Assembly (NCBI GenBank): GCA_023425285.1 | Contig: JAFACY010000113.1 | Location: forward strand, 1-8,000 | Direction of reading: 5' to 3' | DNA: 8,000 nucleotides | Origin: Bacillota bacterium | Lineage (GTDB): Bacteria > Bacillota > Clostridia > Tissierellales > Sedimentibacteraceae | In this document: positions 1-6,252 of the stretch, piece by piece | How the letters are laid out: each line of letters begins with the position of its first letter | How positions within the stretch are numbered: position 1 is the first letter of the stretch | Notes under the pieces: generated by a model | What the model saw: the letters and a program-made list of their open reading frames with translations, nothing else | What the model was told of the DNA's origin: nothing | Databases searched by the model: none | Program-made: the position numbers and the translations under genes

Positions 1-431
1 ACGTTATTGCCTATTGTCCCTCTTGCACCGACAACAGCATTCATGTCAACCATGGTTTTTTCACCTATGACAGCCCCTATGTTTATTACGGCACCCATCA
101 TTATTACGGCATCTTTACCTATGGAGCACATATCTCTGATAACGGCTCCCGGCTCTATACGGGCATTTATTTCATTAGTATCTAACAGAGGTATGGCAGA
201 ATTTCTCCTGTCATACTCCAGGTGGTAACACTCTATCTGAGGATTTTCAGATAAAACTCTTTGTGCGTCCGAATATTCACCTATGAGTATTGCCATATCA
301 CCCGATTGGAACACTTTCATATTGCAGCCTTCAGTATTGTTCAGCCTGCCTGATACATAGAGCTTTACAGGTGTTGATTTTTTTGTATCCTTTATAAATT
401 TCGCTATTTCATATGGATCTTGTAAAAACAT
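1..431 (-). CDS. dapH: Tetrahydrodipicolinate N-acetyltransferase DapH, N-terminal 143 residues (3' end cut by the window edge)
   Basis: Acetyl-CoA-dependent N-acetylation of tetrahydrodipicolinate in the acetylase branch of diaminopimelate/lysine synthesis (family knowledge). I translated 143 residues from the ATG at 431-429. The start MFLQDPYEIAKFIKD matches DapH N-termini. Residues of about 90 onward are hexapeptide repeats of the left-handed beta-helix acyltransferase fold, for example IEPGAVIRD, AVIMMGAVINIGAVIGE and MVDMNAVVGARGTIGNN. MVDMNAVVGARGTIG is close to the conserved DapH/DapD active-site region. The family is usually about 230-240 residues, so roughly 90 are missing beyond base 1. 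A strong site, AAGGAGGAATT, precedes the ATG, and the gap after dapB is 14 nt, so it is the third gene of a dapA-dapB-dapH operon. Succinylase DapD is less likely given the N-terminal domain. Confidence 0.93.
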   Translation of the reverse strand, partial: MFLQDPYEIAKFIKDTKKSTPVKLYVSGRLNNTEGCNMKVFQSGDMAILIGEYSDAQRVLSENPQIECYHLEYDRRNSAIPLLDTNEINARIEPGAVIRDMCSIGKDAVIMMGAVINIGAVIGEKTMVDMNAVVGARGTIGNN

Positions 432-445
432 AATTCCTCCTTGTT

Positions 446-1153
446 TTACGCTATATTTACTATTTTATCGGTTTTTCTGCCATCCATGTCAAAAAGTTCT
501 TCAGTTGTATAAAAACCTGCTTTTTGATTCACTAACTTCAATGCTATATCAATTGCTCCTCTGGCAAATATTTTTTTAGAAAAAGCAGTGTGTTTTATTT
601 CAATAATTTCGTCAATTCCCGAAAATATAACGGTGTGTTCTCCCGGTATAGTTCCTGCCCTCAGGGAATGCATCTCAATTTTTTCTCTGCCCGTCTCCTG
701 TTTTATATCTTCTGCCAGTGTCTTGGCCGTACCGCTCGGTGCATCCACCTTTTTATTATGATGTCTCTCCACTATATCTATTTCAAAATTATTTAAGTCG
801 CTGCTTATTAATTTCAACATCTTTCTTACAATATTTATTCCCGTTGATGTGTTTGATGAAAGCAGTACCGGTATATACTTACCCGCTTCTGCAATTTTAT
901 TTTTTTGCTCATCATTGAAGCCCGTGGTACAAATCAACAATGCTGCATTTCTTTCTTTAGCATAATTTAACAGAAAATCAAGATTAGCCGGATTTGAAAA
1001 ATCTATAATTATATCAATATCCTTCAGATTATCACAAAACCTTCCATCCTTAGGCAGAAGAATTCCCGCAAGCCTGATGTTATCATATGTCCTTATTTCC
1101 TGCTCCACTACCTTCCCCATAGCTCCGTAACCGCATAAAGCAACATTTATCAT
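446..1153 (-). CDS. dapB: 4-hydroxy-tetrahydrodipicolinate reductase DapB
   Basis: NAD(P)H-dependent reduction of 4-hydroxy-tetrahydrodipicolinate to tetrahydrodipicolinate, second committed step of diaminopimelate/lysine synthesis, in the cytosol. The 235-residue protein opens with a Rossmann nucleotide-binding loop, GYGAMG at 8-13. The DapB signature ERHHNKKVDAPSGTA spans 129-143. By comparison with E. coli DapB, H131 is the likely catalytic histidine and K135 the likely catalytic lysine. RAGTIPGEHTVIFSG at 165-179 is the substrate-domain motif, and the C-terminus ends in the usual dinucleotide-binding helix region. It is slightly short for the family (240-270), but no domain is missing. 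The ribosome site GGGAGGAC lies just before the ATG. The gene sits 19 nt after dapA and 14 nt before dapH, so it is cotranscribed and under the upstream lysine riboswitch. Confidence 0.97.
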   Translation of the reverse strand: MINVALCGYGAMGKVVEQEIRTYDNIRLAGILLPKDGRFCDNLKDIDIIIDFSNPANLDFLLNYAKERNAALLICTTGFNDEQKNKIAEAGKYIPVLLSSNTSTGINIVRKMLKLISSDLNNFEIDIVERHHNKKVDAPSGTAKTLAEDIKQETGREKIEMHSLRAGTIPGEHTVIFSGIDEIIEIKHTAFSKKIFARGAIDIALKLVNQKAGFYTTEELFDMDGRKTDKIVNIA

Positions 1154-1172
1154 ATTTATGTCCTCCCGTCAT

Positions 1173-2054
1173 CTAGCAATTTATGCCGTACATTCTCATT
1201 TCGTTAATCAATTTATTTTTGTTTTCATCCGACATAGGATATAATGGTGCTCTTACCTCGGAGCTGCATAATTTCATGATTTTCATTGCCTCTTTTACCG
1301 GTATGGGATTTGTTTCTATAAACAATGCGTTGATTAATCCGTTCATGCTCAGTTGAGCATCTCTGGCGTCATTTATATTTCCCGAATTATAATCATCCGC
1401 TATTTTTTTTGTTTCAGCAGGCAGTATATTTGCGACAACAGAAATAACTCCGTGTCCTCCCAGCGACATCAAAGGAACAATCATATCATCATTTCCCGAA
1501 TAAACCAGAAAATCCTTTGGGCATATTCTCAGTATTTCGGCTACCTGACTGATGTTGCCGCTGGCTTCCTTGATACCTGCTATATTTTCAATTTCAGACA
1601 ATTCCAACACTGTCTTAGGCTCAATGTTCATACCTGTTCTTCCGGGTACACTGTACACTATTATAGGCAGTGATGTGCTTTCTGCAATTATTCTGTAGTG
1701 ATTTACCAACCCTCTTTGTGTTGTTTTGTTGTAATACGGAGTCACCAGCAATAATCCGTCAGCTCCTGCTTCCTCACAAAATTTTGCCTTTTTAACAGCC
1801 TCGGCCGTACAGTTGCTTCCTGCACCGACTATAACAGGTACTCTTTTTGCCGTTCTGTCGATCACAAATCTTACAACCTCGTGATACTCATCATCTGTCA
1901 ATGTGGGAGTTTCTGCAGTTGTGCCTGCTGCTATAATTGAACCGGATAACTCAACATGCATGTCTACCAATTTACCCAAAGTTTCATAATCAACCTCTCC
2001 ATTTACAAATGGTGTTACTAAAGCTACTCCACAGCCATTTACTAAATCCTTCAT
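1173..2054 (-). CDS. dapA: 4-hydroxy-tetrahydrodipicolinate synthase DapA (biosynthetic copy, lysine-riboswitch controlled)
   Basis: Condenses pyruvate with aspartate semialdehyde, the first committed step to diaminopimelate and lysine. It is a (beta/alpha)8 Schiff-base enzyme of 293 residues, the usual length. Visible catalytic residues are T45 and T46, Y108 in TPYYNK, Y134 and R139 in YSVPGRTG, and the Schiff-base lysine K162 in IKEASG. NPIPVKEAM at 249-257 is also typical. One oddity is GTTAETPTL at 44-52, where most DapA proteins have GTTGES. The ATG is preceded by AAAGGAGAAAAAGAA. It is the first gene after a lysine riboswitch and terminator and is followed by dapB, which strongly supports the biosynthetic role. 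A second DapA-family gene lies about 2.3 kb upstream in transcription direction at 4371-5237. Confidence 0.95.
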   Translation of the reverse strand: MKDLVNGCGVALVTPFVNGEVDYETLGKLVDMHVELSGSIIAAGTTAETPTLTDDEYHEVVRFVIDRTAKRVPVIVGAGSNCTAEAVKKAKFCEEAGADGLLLVTPYYNKTTQRGLVNHYRIIAESTSLPIIVYSVPGRTGMNIEPKTVLELSEIENIAGIKEASGNISQVAEILRICPKDFLVYSGNDDMIVPLMSLGGHGVISVVANILPAETKKIADDYNSGNINDARDAQLSMNGLINALFIETNPIPVKEAMKIMKLCSSEVRAPLYPMSDENKNKLINEMRMYGINC

Positions 2055-2172
2055 TTCTTTTTCTCCTTTAAAAATTATTTAATTAAAATAATTTTCATGC
2101 CGCTTCTTTAAATTGCCCGCCAACTGTTTGAAGTACGCTGTCACCTAATCAAGTGAGTAAGGCCATAACCAT
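2055..2172 (-). other. dapA leader between riboswitch terminator and start codon
   Basis: This untranslated stretch of about 118 nt separates the poly-U end of the riboswitch terminator from the dapA ATG. I see no open reading frame or clear second hairpin here. The last part is AT-rich and contains the dapA ribosome binding site, AAAGGAG, about 7 nt before the ATG. No promoter of recognisable quality was found within it. Confidence 0.5.
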
Positions 2173-2212
2173 AAAAAAAAGCGACATAAGAGCAAAAGGG
2201 CTCTCAGACGCT
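2173..2212 (-). terminator. Intrinsic terminator, expression platform of the lysine riboswitch
   Basis: Read on the minus strand, AGCG pairs with CGCU as the lower stem (2209-2212 with 2180-2183). After a small internal loop, UGAGAGC pairs with GCUCUUA as a 7-bp upper stem around the loop CCUUUU. The hairpin is followed at once by a run of eight U (2173-2180). It lies just 3' of the lysine aptamer and 5' of dapA, where an OFF-switch terminator is expected. I could not draw a convincing antiterminator by hand. A GGGC at 2235-2238 could pair with GCCC at 2198-2201, but that is weak. Confidence 0.85.
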
Positions 2213-2238
2213 TGCAAAAAACACCGAACCTTCTGCCC

Positions 2239-2390
2239 AGCACATTACAGCTCTCTTTTATAGGATTGGGAAGCATCCTATAAAAACAGTATTACATCTA
2301 TTAAATGTAAGCCCAGGGAAAAATCCCTTCGGCGAATCACCCTTTCAGGCACTGCCCTACTCTTGATCATCGCAACCTCTGTAATATACC
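2239..2390 (-). promoter_or_regulatory. Lysine riboswitch (L box) aptamer
   Basis: The minus strand carries the L-box core: AGAGGU followed by UGCGA, then CAAGAGUA, then GCCUGAAAGGGUGA, UUCGCCGAAG and later CUGGGC with ACAUU...AUGUAA. These line up with the B. subtilis lysC leader from memory. Closing helix P1 is AUUACAG (2379-2385) with CUGUAAU (2244-2250), extendable to 12 bp with wobbles. P4 is UUACAU/AUGUAA (2292-2310). P5 is an 11-bp perfect hairpin (2256-2266 with 2275-2285). P2b (2347-2357) and P3 (2315-2328) are unusually short, with tiny loops. Lysine binding should favour the terminator at 2173-2212 and switch off dapA-dapB-dapH. Confidence 0.93.
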
Positions 2391-2413
2391 CACGAAAATA
2401 TTTAATTTTTTCT

Positions 2414-2442
2414 ATTATAAGCTTGATGACTTTTTATGTCAA
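2414..2442 (-). promoter_or_regulatory. Consensus sigma-A promoter of the dapA-dapB-dapH operon
   Basis: On the minus strand a perfect TTGACA (2437-2442) is separated by 17 nt from a perfect TATAAT (2414-2419). Transcription should start near 2407, about 17 nt before the riboswitch P1 helix. The -35 box begins only 17 nt after the stop codon of the preceding 4Fe-4S gene. A full-consensus promoter fits control by attenuation rather than by an activator. Confidence 0.9.
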
Positions 2443-2459
2443 TAAGAAATTTAATTTTT

Positions 2460-2957
2460 CTAGATTCTTTTTATGGAAATTACATCTTCATAATATTTTT
2501 TATTAAATGAAATTTTTATAAGTTTGGTTAAATCATATGCCTTTGAGCTTAAGATTTTCTCAACCTTTCCCTCACAAACTTCCTTACCCATTCTGTCAAC
2601 CAGAACAACAGTATCATTTGTTTCCGGCAACGGAAGATATTCATAAGGTATTGTAATCATTGCACTATTCCCGCTATAATTTATGTTCATCAAATGTATA
2701 GCTATACCAGGGCACTTAACGACGCATATTCCGCATCCGGTACATTTACTTAAATCAATTGTCGGAAGATTGGTTATGGGGTTTCCTACATTTATTGCAC
2801 CTCTCGGGCACGATGTTTCACAAGGGTTGCAAGGAATTTGCTCAATACACTCTATTACGGCTATATTCCCTTTTTTATAATCTTCTTTTGTTGGAAAACC
2901 GGGTGAAGCTCTCAGTTCTTCGATTGAAGGAGCACCATATTTCTTTAAGCACGACAT
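2460..2957 (-). CDS. 4Fe-4S dicluster ferredoxin-like protein, electron-transfer subunit of the dehydrogenase cluster
   Basis: A 165-residue protein with a ferredoxin-like centre. The second motif is canonical, C72-x2-C75-x2-C78-x3-C82-P. The first is altered: C43-x2-C46-x3-C50-P, with C37 as the only candidate fourth ligand. It therefore probably holds one or two [4Fe-4S] clusters. No signal peptide or membrane segment is visible, so it should be cytosolic. The C-terminal 75 residues (about 90-165) are not ferredoxin-like and may bind a partner. Its start codon overlaps the end of the FAD alpha-subunit gene by 13 nt, which implies translational coupling and a shared complex. By analogy with Fe-S subunits of dye-linked proline and D-amino-acid dehydrogenases it would carry electrons from the flavin subunits onward; this is inference. 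It ends with TAG, and no terminator follows. Confidence 0.85.
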   Translation of the reverse strand: MSCLKKYGAPSIEELRASPGFPTKEDYKKGNIAVIECIEQIPCNPCETSCPRGAINVGNPITNLPTIDLSKCTGCGICVVKCPGIAIHLMNINYSGNSAMITIPYEYLPLPETNDTVVLVDRMGKEVCEGKVEKILSSKAYDLTKLIKISFNKKYYEDVISIKRI

Positions 2958-4060
2958 AGAATTATCCCCTCTCCTTCTTTCAGTATCCTGTCTTTTGCGG
3001 TTTTACGCTTTTCTCCGAATTGTCCGCACCTCAATGAGTCAAGCTTGCTCCATATCTCTTCTGTTCTTTTTTCCGCCTGAGAATCATCAATTAAATTTAA
3101 ATCATACGCGACGCTTATTCCTGCCAGACGTCCTTCTTCCATGGCTGTGCTTGCTTCTTCTATACCTGCCACATCACCTGCAACGTATATACCGTCAACT
3201 GTTGTTCTCATATACCTGTCGTGAACGGGCACATATCCGCCCATACTTCCGATAAACGTAAATTTACAGCCTGCCAGCCATATAAGCTCTACCATCGGAG
3301 TTAATCCTACCGCAAGGCATATTGTGTCTGCGTCAAATATTTTCTCGCTTCCCTCGACTTCTTTCCAATTGCTGTCTAACTGAACTATTCCAACACGTTC
3401 TACTCTGTTATCTCCATATGCTCTCTTTATAGTATGACTTGTATAAAACGGAACCCCTGCCCTCGCAACCTTTGCCGTATGAACTCCGTATCCTCCAAGT
3501 GTGGGAGCGGCTTCAACTATTGCCACCACTTCTGCTCCTGCCTGCATCAACTGATATGACACTATTACACCGACGTTACCCGAACCGAGCATCAATACTT
3601 TATGTCCGGGCAGTACTCTGTTTAAATTTATCATTGTTTGCGCCGCACCTGCACCCATTACTCCCGGAAGCTCCCAGCCGTCAAATTGAACTGAATTTTC
3701 ATAAGCTCCTGTAGCAACTATAATTTTATCCGCTGTTATCTCCCTTGAAATCTCTCTGTTTTCTATTATCCAGATTTTTTTATCCGGTGTCAGTCCGCAA
3801 ACCTCGGTATTCAGCATTACTTCTATATTTAATTTTTCCGTATCACTTAAAAGCTCTGTTCCTATATTTATACCTCTTGTTCCTGCCTTATGTTCTCTTG
3901 AACCGAAGAATTTGTGAATTTGCTTAAAAAGCTGTCCTCCTGGCTTATTGTTTTCATCAATCAGCAATACCCTCGCTCCCGCTCCGGCAGCCTCTATGGA
4001 TGCAGCAAGACCGGCAGGACCGGCACCGATGATGACAACATCATAATTATTCATTTCCAC
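2945..4060 (-). CDS. FAD/NAD(P)-binding oxidoreductase, alpha subunit of a heteromeric D-amino/imino-acid dehydrogenase
   Basis: A 371-residue pyridine-nucleotide-disulfide-oxidoreductase-type flavoprotein. An FAD Rossmann loop, GAGPAG, is at 12-17 with E/D ending the second strand (LLIDE, 32-36). A second nucleotide-binding loop, GSGNVG, is at 159-164. The FAD-closing motif IYVAGDVAGIEEAS spans 291-304. ATGAYE at 116-121 is also typical. This is the HcnB/octopine-oxidase large-subunit family, whose members often end in a fused BFD-like [2Fe-2S] domain. Here the protein stops at ILCRA, where that domain would begin, and a separate BFD gene lies at 5240-5497. It overlaps the [2Fe-2S] gene by 10 nt and the 4Fe-4S gene by 13 nt. 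The start is the first ATG of MEMNN; the second ATG, two codons on, is possible. The substrate is inferred (D-hydroxyproline or another D-imino acid). Confidence 0.88.
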   Translation of the reverse strand: MEMNNYDVVIIGAGPAGLAASIEAAGAGARVLLIDENNKPGGQLFKQIHKFFGSREHKAGTRGINIGTELLSDTEKLNIEVMLNTEVCGLTPDKKIWIIENREISREITADKIIVATGAYENSVQFDGWELPGVMGAGAAQTMINLNRVLPGHKVLMLGSGNVGVIVSYQLMQAGAEVVAIVEAAPTLGGYGVHTAKVARAGVPFYTSHTIKRAYGDNRVERVGIVQLDSNWKEVEGSEKIFDADTICLAVGLTPMVELIWLAGCKFTFIGSMGGYVPVHDRYMRTTVDGIYVAGDVAGIEEASTAMEEGRLAGISVAYDLNLIDDSQAEKRTEEIWSKLDSLRCGQFGEKRKTAKDRILKEGEGIILCRA

Positions 4061-4362
4061 TCGCCTCTTCCATATTGAGTTTCTACCTTCATTCCGTCTT
4101 TAACCTCGGTAACGCACGTCCTCACGTTAGGTATTCCGTCGACAATCATAACACAGTCGGTACATCTTCCTATGCCGCAATATATGCCTCTGGGTTTATT
4201 ATGCTTTTCAGTATATCTGAAGCTGTGCACACCGTTGGATATTAACGCCGATGCAATCATTTCACCTTTTAGTGCTGTAATTTCTTTGCCGTCAAAGGTT
4301 ATTGTAACGATTTCCTCTCTTGTATCCTTGCCCAGTATGGGATGTTCCTTTATCCTTGTCAT
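4051..4362 (-). CDS. [2Fe-2S]-binding small subunit (HcnA/SoxA N-terminal type ferredoxin)
   Basis: A 103-residue plant-type [2Fe-2S] protein of the Fer2_4 type. The ligands are C62, C67, C70 and C83 in the pattern C-x4-C-x2-C-x12-C, within GIYCGIGRCTDC and VRTC. The preceding segment ITFDGKEITALKGEMIASAL is the usual beta-grasp start. Such proteins are the gamma or A subunits of hydrogen cyanide synthase, octopine oxidase and D-hydroxyproline dehydrogenase, passing electrons between flavin subunits (family knowledge). The start codon follows the DapA-family gene by 8 nt, with a GAGGTG ribosome site inside that gene's end. Its own end overlaps the alpha-subunit gene by 10 nt, so stoichiometric expression with alpha is likely. 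Confidence 0.9.
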   Translation of the reverse strand: MTRIKEHPILGKDTREEIVTITFDGKEITALKGEMIASALISNGVHSFRYTEKHNKPRGIYCGIGRCTDCVMIVDGIPNVRTCVTEVKDGMKVETQYGRGEWK

Positions 4363-4370
4363 AATTCACC

Positions 4371-5237
4371 TCATTGAAGTAATGTCAGGCTCTCATCCAC
4401 GATTCTTTTAACCTCAGGAGTGGGCTCTGTCAGAGGGAGCCTGTAACCTCCCGCATTAAATCCCATTGCATTTAAGGCATATTTCACCGGAATAGGATTT
4501 GTGGTAACAAAAAGCGCATCGAATAAATTTGTTAATTTCAGATTTATTTCCGCAGCCTTTTCCATATCCTTATTTTCAAATGCATCTATCATATCTCCCA
4601 TGATTTTTCCGCATATATTTGATGCAACGCTTATTATCCCGTATCCGCCTACTGCCAATGACGGAAGCGTCAATATATCCTCACCGCTGTAAACTAAAAA
4701 ATCACTTGGAGTTTCATTCACCATCCTGATAAATTGTGCCATATCCCCGCTTGCCTCTTTAATTGAAACTATATTTTTTATTTCTGCAAGCTTTGATAAT
4801 GTTTTTACACTCATATTTACGCCTGTTCTTCCGGGTACATTGTAAATTATGACAGGAAGTTCTGTACTTTGTGCAACTGTTTTAAAATGCTCGTATAGTG
4901 ATTCCTGATTTGGTTTGTTGTAGTAAGGTGTAATTACCAGCAATCCGTCTACATTTAAATCCTCTATATTTTTAATATTTTCAATTGTTTTCTTAGTATT
5001 ATTTGTTCCCACACCTGCTATGACAGGTACATCTACATTATTCTTTACTTCATATATAAGCTTATATACCTCATCACCGGTTAAAGTAGGCGACTCCCCT
5101 GTCGTCCCATTTAGCAATAATGCCGAACTTCTTTCAACTACAAGCTTTTTCGCCAACTTAACAGCCTGATTGTAGTCAACATTCAGTTCAGAATCAAAAG
5201 GTGTTACCATTGCTGTTATTAAACGTCCCCAATTCAT
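4371..5237 (-). CDS. DapA-family lyase/deaminase in the redox cluster (possible Pyr4H2C deaminase or second DHDPS)
   Basis: A 288-residue (beta/alpha)8 Schiff-base enzyme of the DHDPS/N-acetylneuraminate lyase family. The key residues are complete: GTTGES at 44-49 (T45, T46), Y106 in TPYYNKP, Y132 and R137 in YNVPGRTG, and the Schiff-base K160 in IKEASGD. NPIPVK is at 247-252. By sequence it looks like an ordinary DHDPS, arguably more canonical than the riboswitch-controlled copy at 1173-2054. By context it belongs with the dehydrogenase: it starts 2 nt after the BFD gene, with its AAGGAGGGC ribosome site inside that gene, and ends 8 nt before the [2Fe-2S] gene. In hydroxyproline pathways a DapA homologue deaminates 1-pyrroline-4-hydroxy-2-carboxylate to alpha-ketoglutarate semialdehyde, so that role is proposed. 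A true DHDPS function cannot be excluded. Confidence 0.85.
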   Translation of the reverse strand: MNWGRLITAMVTPFDSELNVDYNQAVKLAKKLVVERSSALLLNGTTGESPTLTGDEVYKLIYEVKNNVDVPVIAGVGTNNTKKTIENIKNIEDLNVDGLLVITPYYNKPNQESLYEHFKTVAQSTELPVIIYNVPGRTGVNMSVKTLSKLAEIKNIVSIKEASGDMAQFIRMVNETPSDFLVYSGEDILTLPSLAVGGYGIISVASNICGKIMGDMIDAFENKDMEKAAEINLKLTNLFDALFVTTNPIPVKYALNAMGFNAGGYRLPLTEPTPEVKRIVDESLTLLQ

Positions 5238-5239
5238 AT

Positions 5240-5497
5240 TTAGCCCTCCTTTAAAACTTTCATTTTTACCGGTCTCACCGGAGCCCTGAAGCTTGAAGTT
5301 TTTACGTCTTCTATATTAATACCTAATTCCTTTGCAAGAATTTTTTCTACGGTCTTTCTGCATGTGCGGCCCTGACACAAACCCATACCCGCACGGGTAA
5401 ACTTTTTCACCTCATCGACAGTGGTTGCACCGTCCTCTATGGCTTTTAAAATTTCTTCTTCTGTTATTTCCTCACATCTGCATATTATTTTACTCAT
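5240..5497 (-). CDS. BFD-like [2Fe-2S]-binding protein, free-standing
   Basis: An 85-residue protein of the bacterioferritin-associated-ferredoxin-like (Fer2_BFD) family. The cluster ligands are C6 and C8 (IICRCEEIT) and C41 and C46 (GMGLCQGRTC), giving C-x-C-x32-C-x4-C. In many HcnB-type dehydrogenases this domain is fused to the C-terminus of the FAD alpha subunit; here it is its own gene. About 30 residues follow the domain, rich in K and R (SFRAPVRPVKMKVL), resembling the linker seen after fused BFD domains. The start has AAGGAAGTG upstream, 20 nt after the regulator's stop. The downstream DapA-family gene begins 2 nt after its stop, so the two should be translationally coupled. Most likely it is an electron-transfer module of the alpha-subunit complex. 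Confidence 0.88.
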   Translation of the reverse strand: MSKIICRCEEITEEEILKAIEDGATTVDEVKKFTRAGMGLCQGRTCRKTVEKILAKELGINIEDVKTSSFRAPVRPVKMKVLKEG

Positions 5498-5517
5498 TGA
5501 GACACTTCCTTATTGAA

Positions 5518-6252
5518 TTATTTATCTCTGCTGCTGTACTTATGCCAATACGTCAATACATCCTCCATAAGGTTATCCATATGCTCAGCCATTAATCTCT
5601 CTGCTTCATTCTCATCGTTGTTTTTTATAGCATTATAAATTTTCTCATGGGAAGATGTATATGGAGAATTAATCTGCCTTCTTAGATTTTCAAAAAGTTT
5701 TGATTGCTGCTTGAATGTGGCAATTATGTTGTACATTGCCTCAAGGATTGAATTTCCGGACGCTTTTGCTATTGTCCTGTGAAACTCAAGATCTTCATCA
5801 GCTATACTGTCACCACTTTTGGCTCTTTCATTTTGCCTGTCTACAATTGTTTTTAACTTATCTAAATCCTCTTTAGATATATATCTGGTTGCAAGCCTTG
5901 TAGTTTCCTTTTCAATGGCTTTTCTCGCCTGAATAACCATAATAAAGTTTTCTAAAACCTCTGTTGATATTATCTTATCTAACTTTTCCTGATGATAATT
6001 AATAATATTGATTGTTTCAGCTTTTTTTAATGCCAGCCTTCCTTCTGTCGTGATTACTCTTCCTTCATTCTTATATTTTTCTAAAAAGTCATTGCTTTCT
6101 AATTTGGATAAAATTCTCCCGACAGTCGCAGTGCTGACCTCAATATTTTTTTCTCTCAATATATTTTCAATAGCCCATGTACCTATAGGTTTATTTTCTT
6201 CTTCTATAATTTTCAATACTTCGATTTCCATCAAGTCAAGGATTTGCCTCAT
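5518..6252 (-). CDS. FCD-domain transcriptional regulator with an RNase R/NrpR-type winged helix
   Basis: A 244-residue DNA-binding regulator. Residues 1-75 form a winged helix of the type found in NrpR and at the start of RNase R (IGTWAIENILREKN, then VSTATVGRILSKLE, then a short wing), not the usual GntR helix-turn-helix. Residues of about 100-235 form an FCD effector domain with its typical metal/ligand set: D154 and H158 in DLEFHRTIAKASGN, H202 in SSHEKIYNAI and H224 in MAEHMDNL. FCD proteins usually bind organic acids through a metal, so the ligand may be a pathway intermediate or substrate (inference). The start has an AGAGGTG site. It lies between the symporter and the BFD gene and has a candidate promoter of its own, so it probably regulates this cluster. 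Confidence 0.87.
   Translation of the reverse strand: MRQILDLMEIEVLKIIEEENKPIGTWAIENILREKNIEVSTATVGRILSKLESNDFLEKYKNEGRVITTEGRLALKKAETINIINYHQEKLDKIISTEVLENFIMVIQARKAIEKETTRLATRYISKEDLDKLKTIVDRQNERAKSGDSIADEDLEFHRTIAKASGNSILEAMYNIIATFKQQSKLFENLRRQINSPYTSSHEKIYNAIKNNDENEAERLMAEHMDNLMEDVLTYWHKYSSRDK

Noticed and set aside
7..228. Plus-strand open frame of 73 codons at the left edge
   Set aside because: It lies wholly antisense to dapH, whose frame gives a clear hexapeptide-repeat protein; the plus-strand product is low-complexity (T, I, M, P) as expected from the complement of those repeats.
590..918. Two overlapping plus-strand frames opposite dapB
   Set aside because: Both are antisense to conserved DapB motifs, overlap each other and have no credible ribosome site.
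2256..2285. 11-bp perfect inverted repeat considered as a stand-alone terminator or operator
   Set aside because: It has no adjoining U-run and falls exactly where the P5 arm of the lysine riboswitch belongs.
2055..2459. A possible T-box, tRNA or second riboswitch in the long non-coding region
   Set aside because: The L-box core accounts for the structure; no T-box AGGGUGGNACCGCG-like sequence or tRNA cloverleaf was found.
2995..3927. Plus-strand frames of 60-91 codons opposite the alpha-subunit gene
   Set aside because: Their compositions (L-, P-, S- and R-rich) are what the complement of the flavoprotein gene produces; none has a recognisable domain or start signal.
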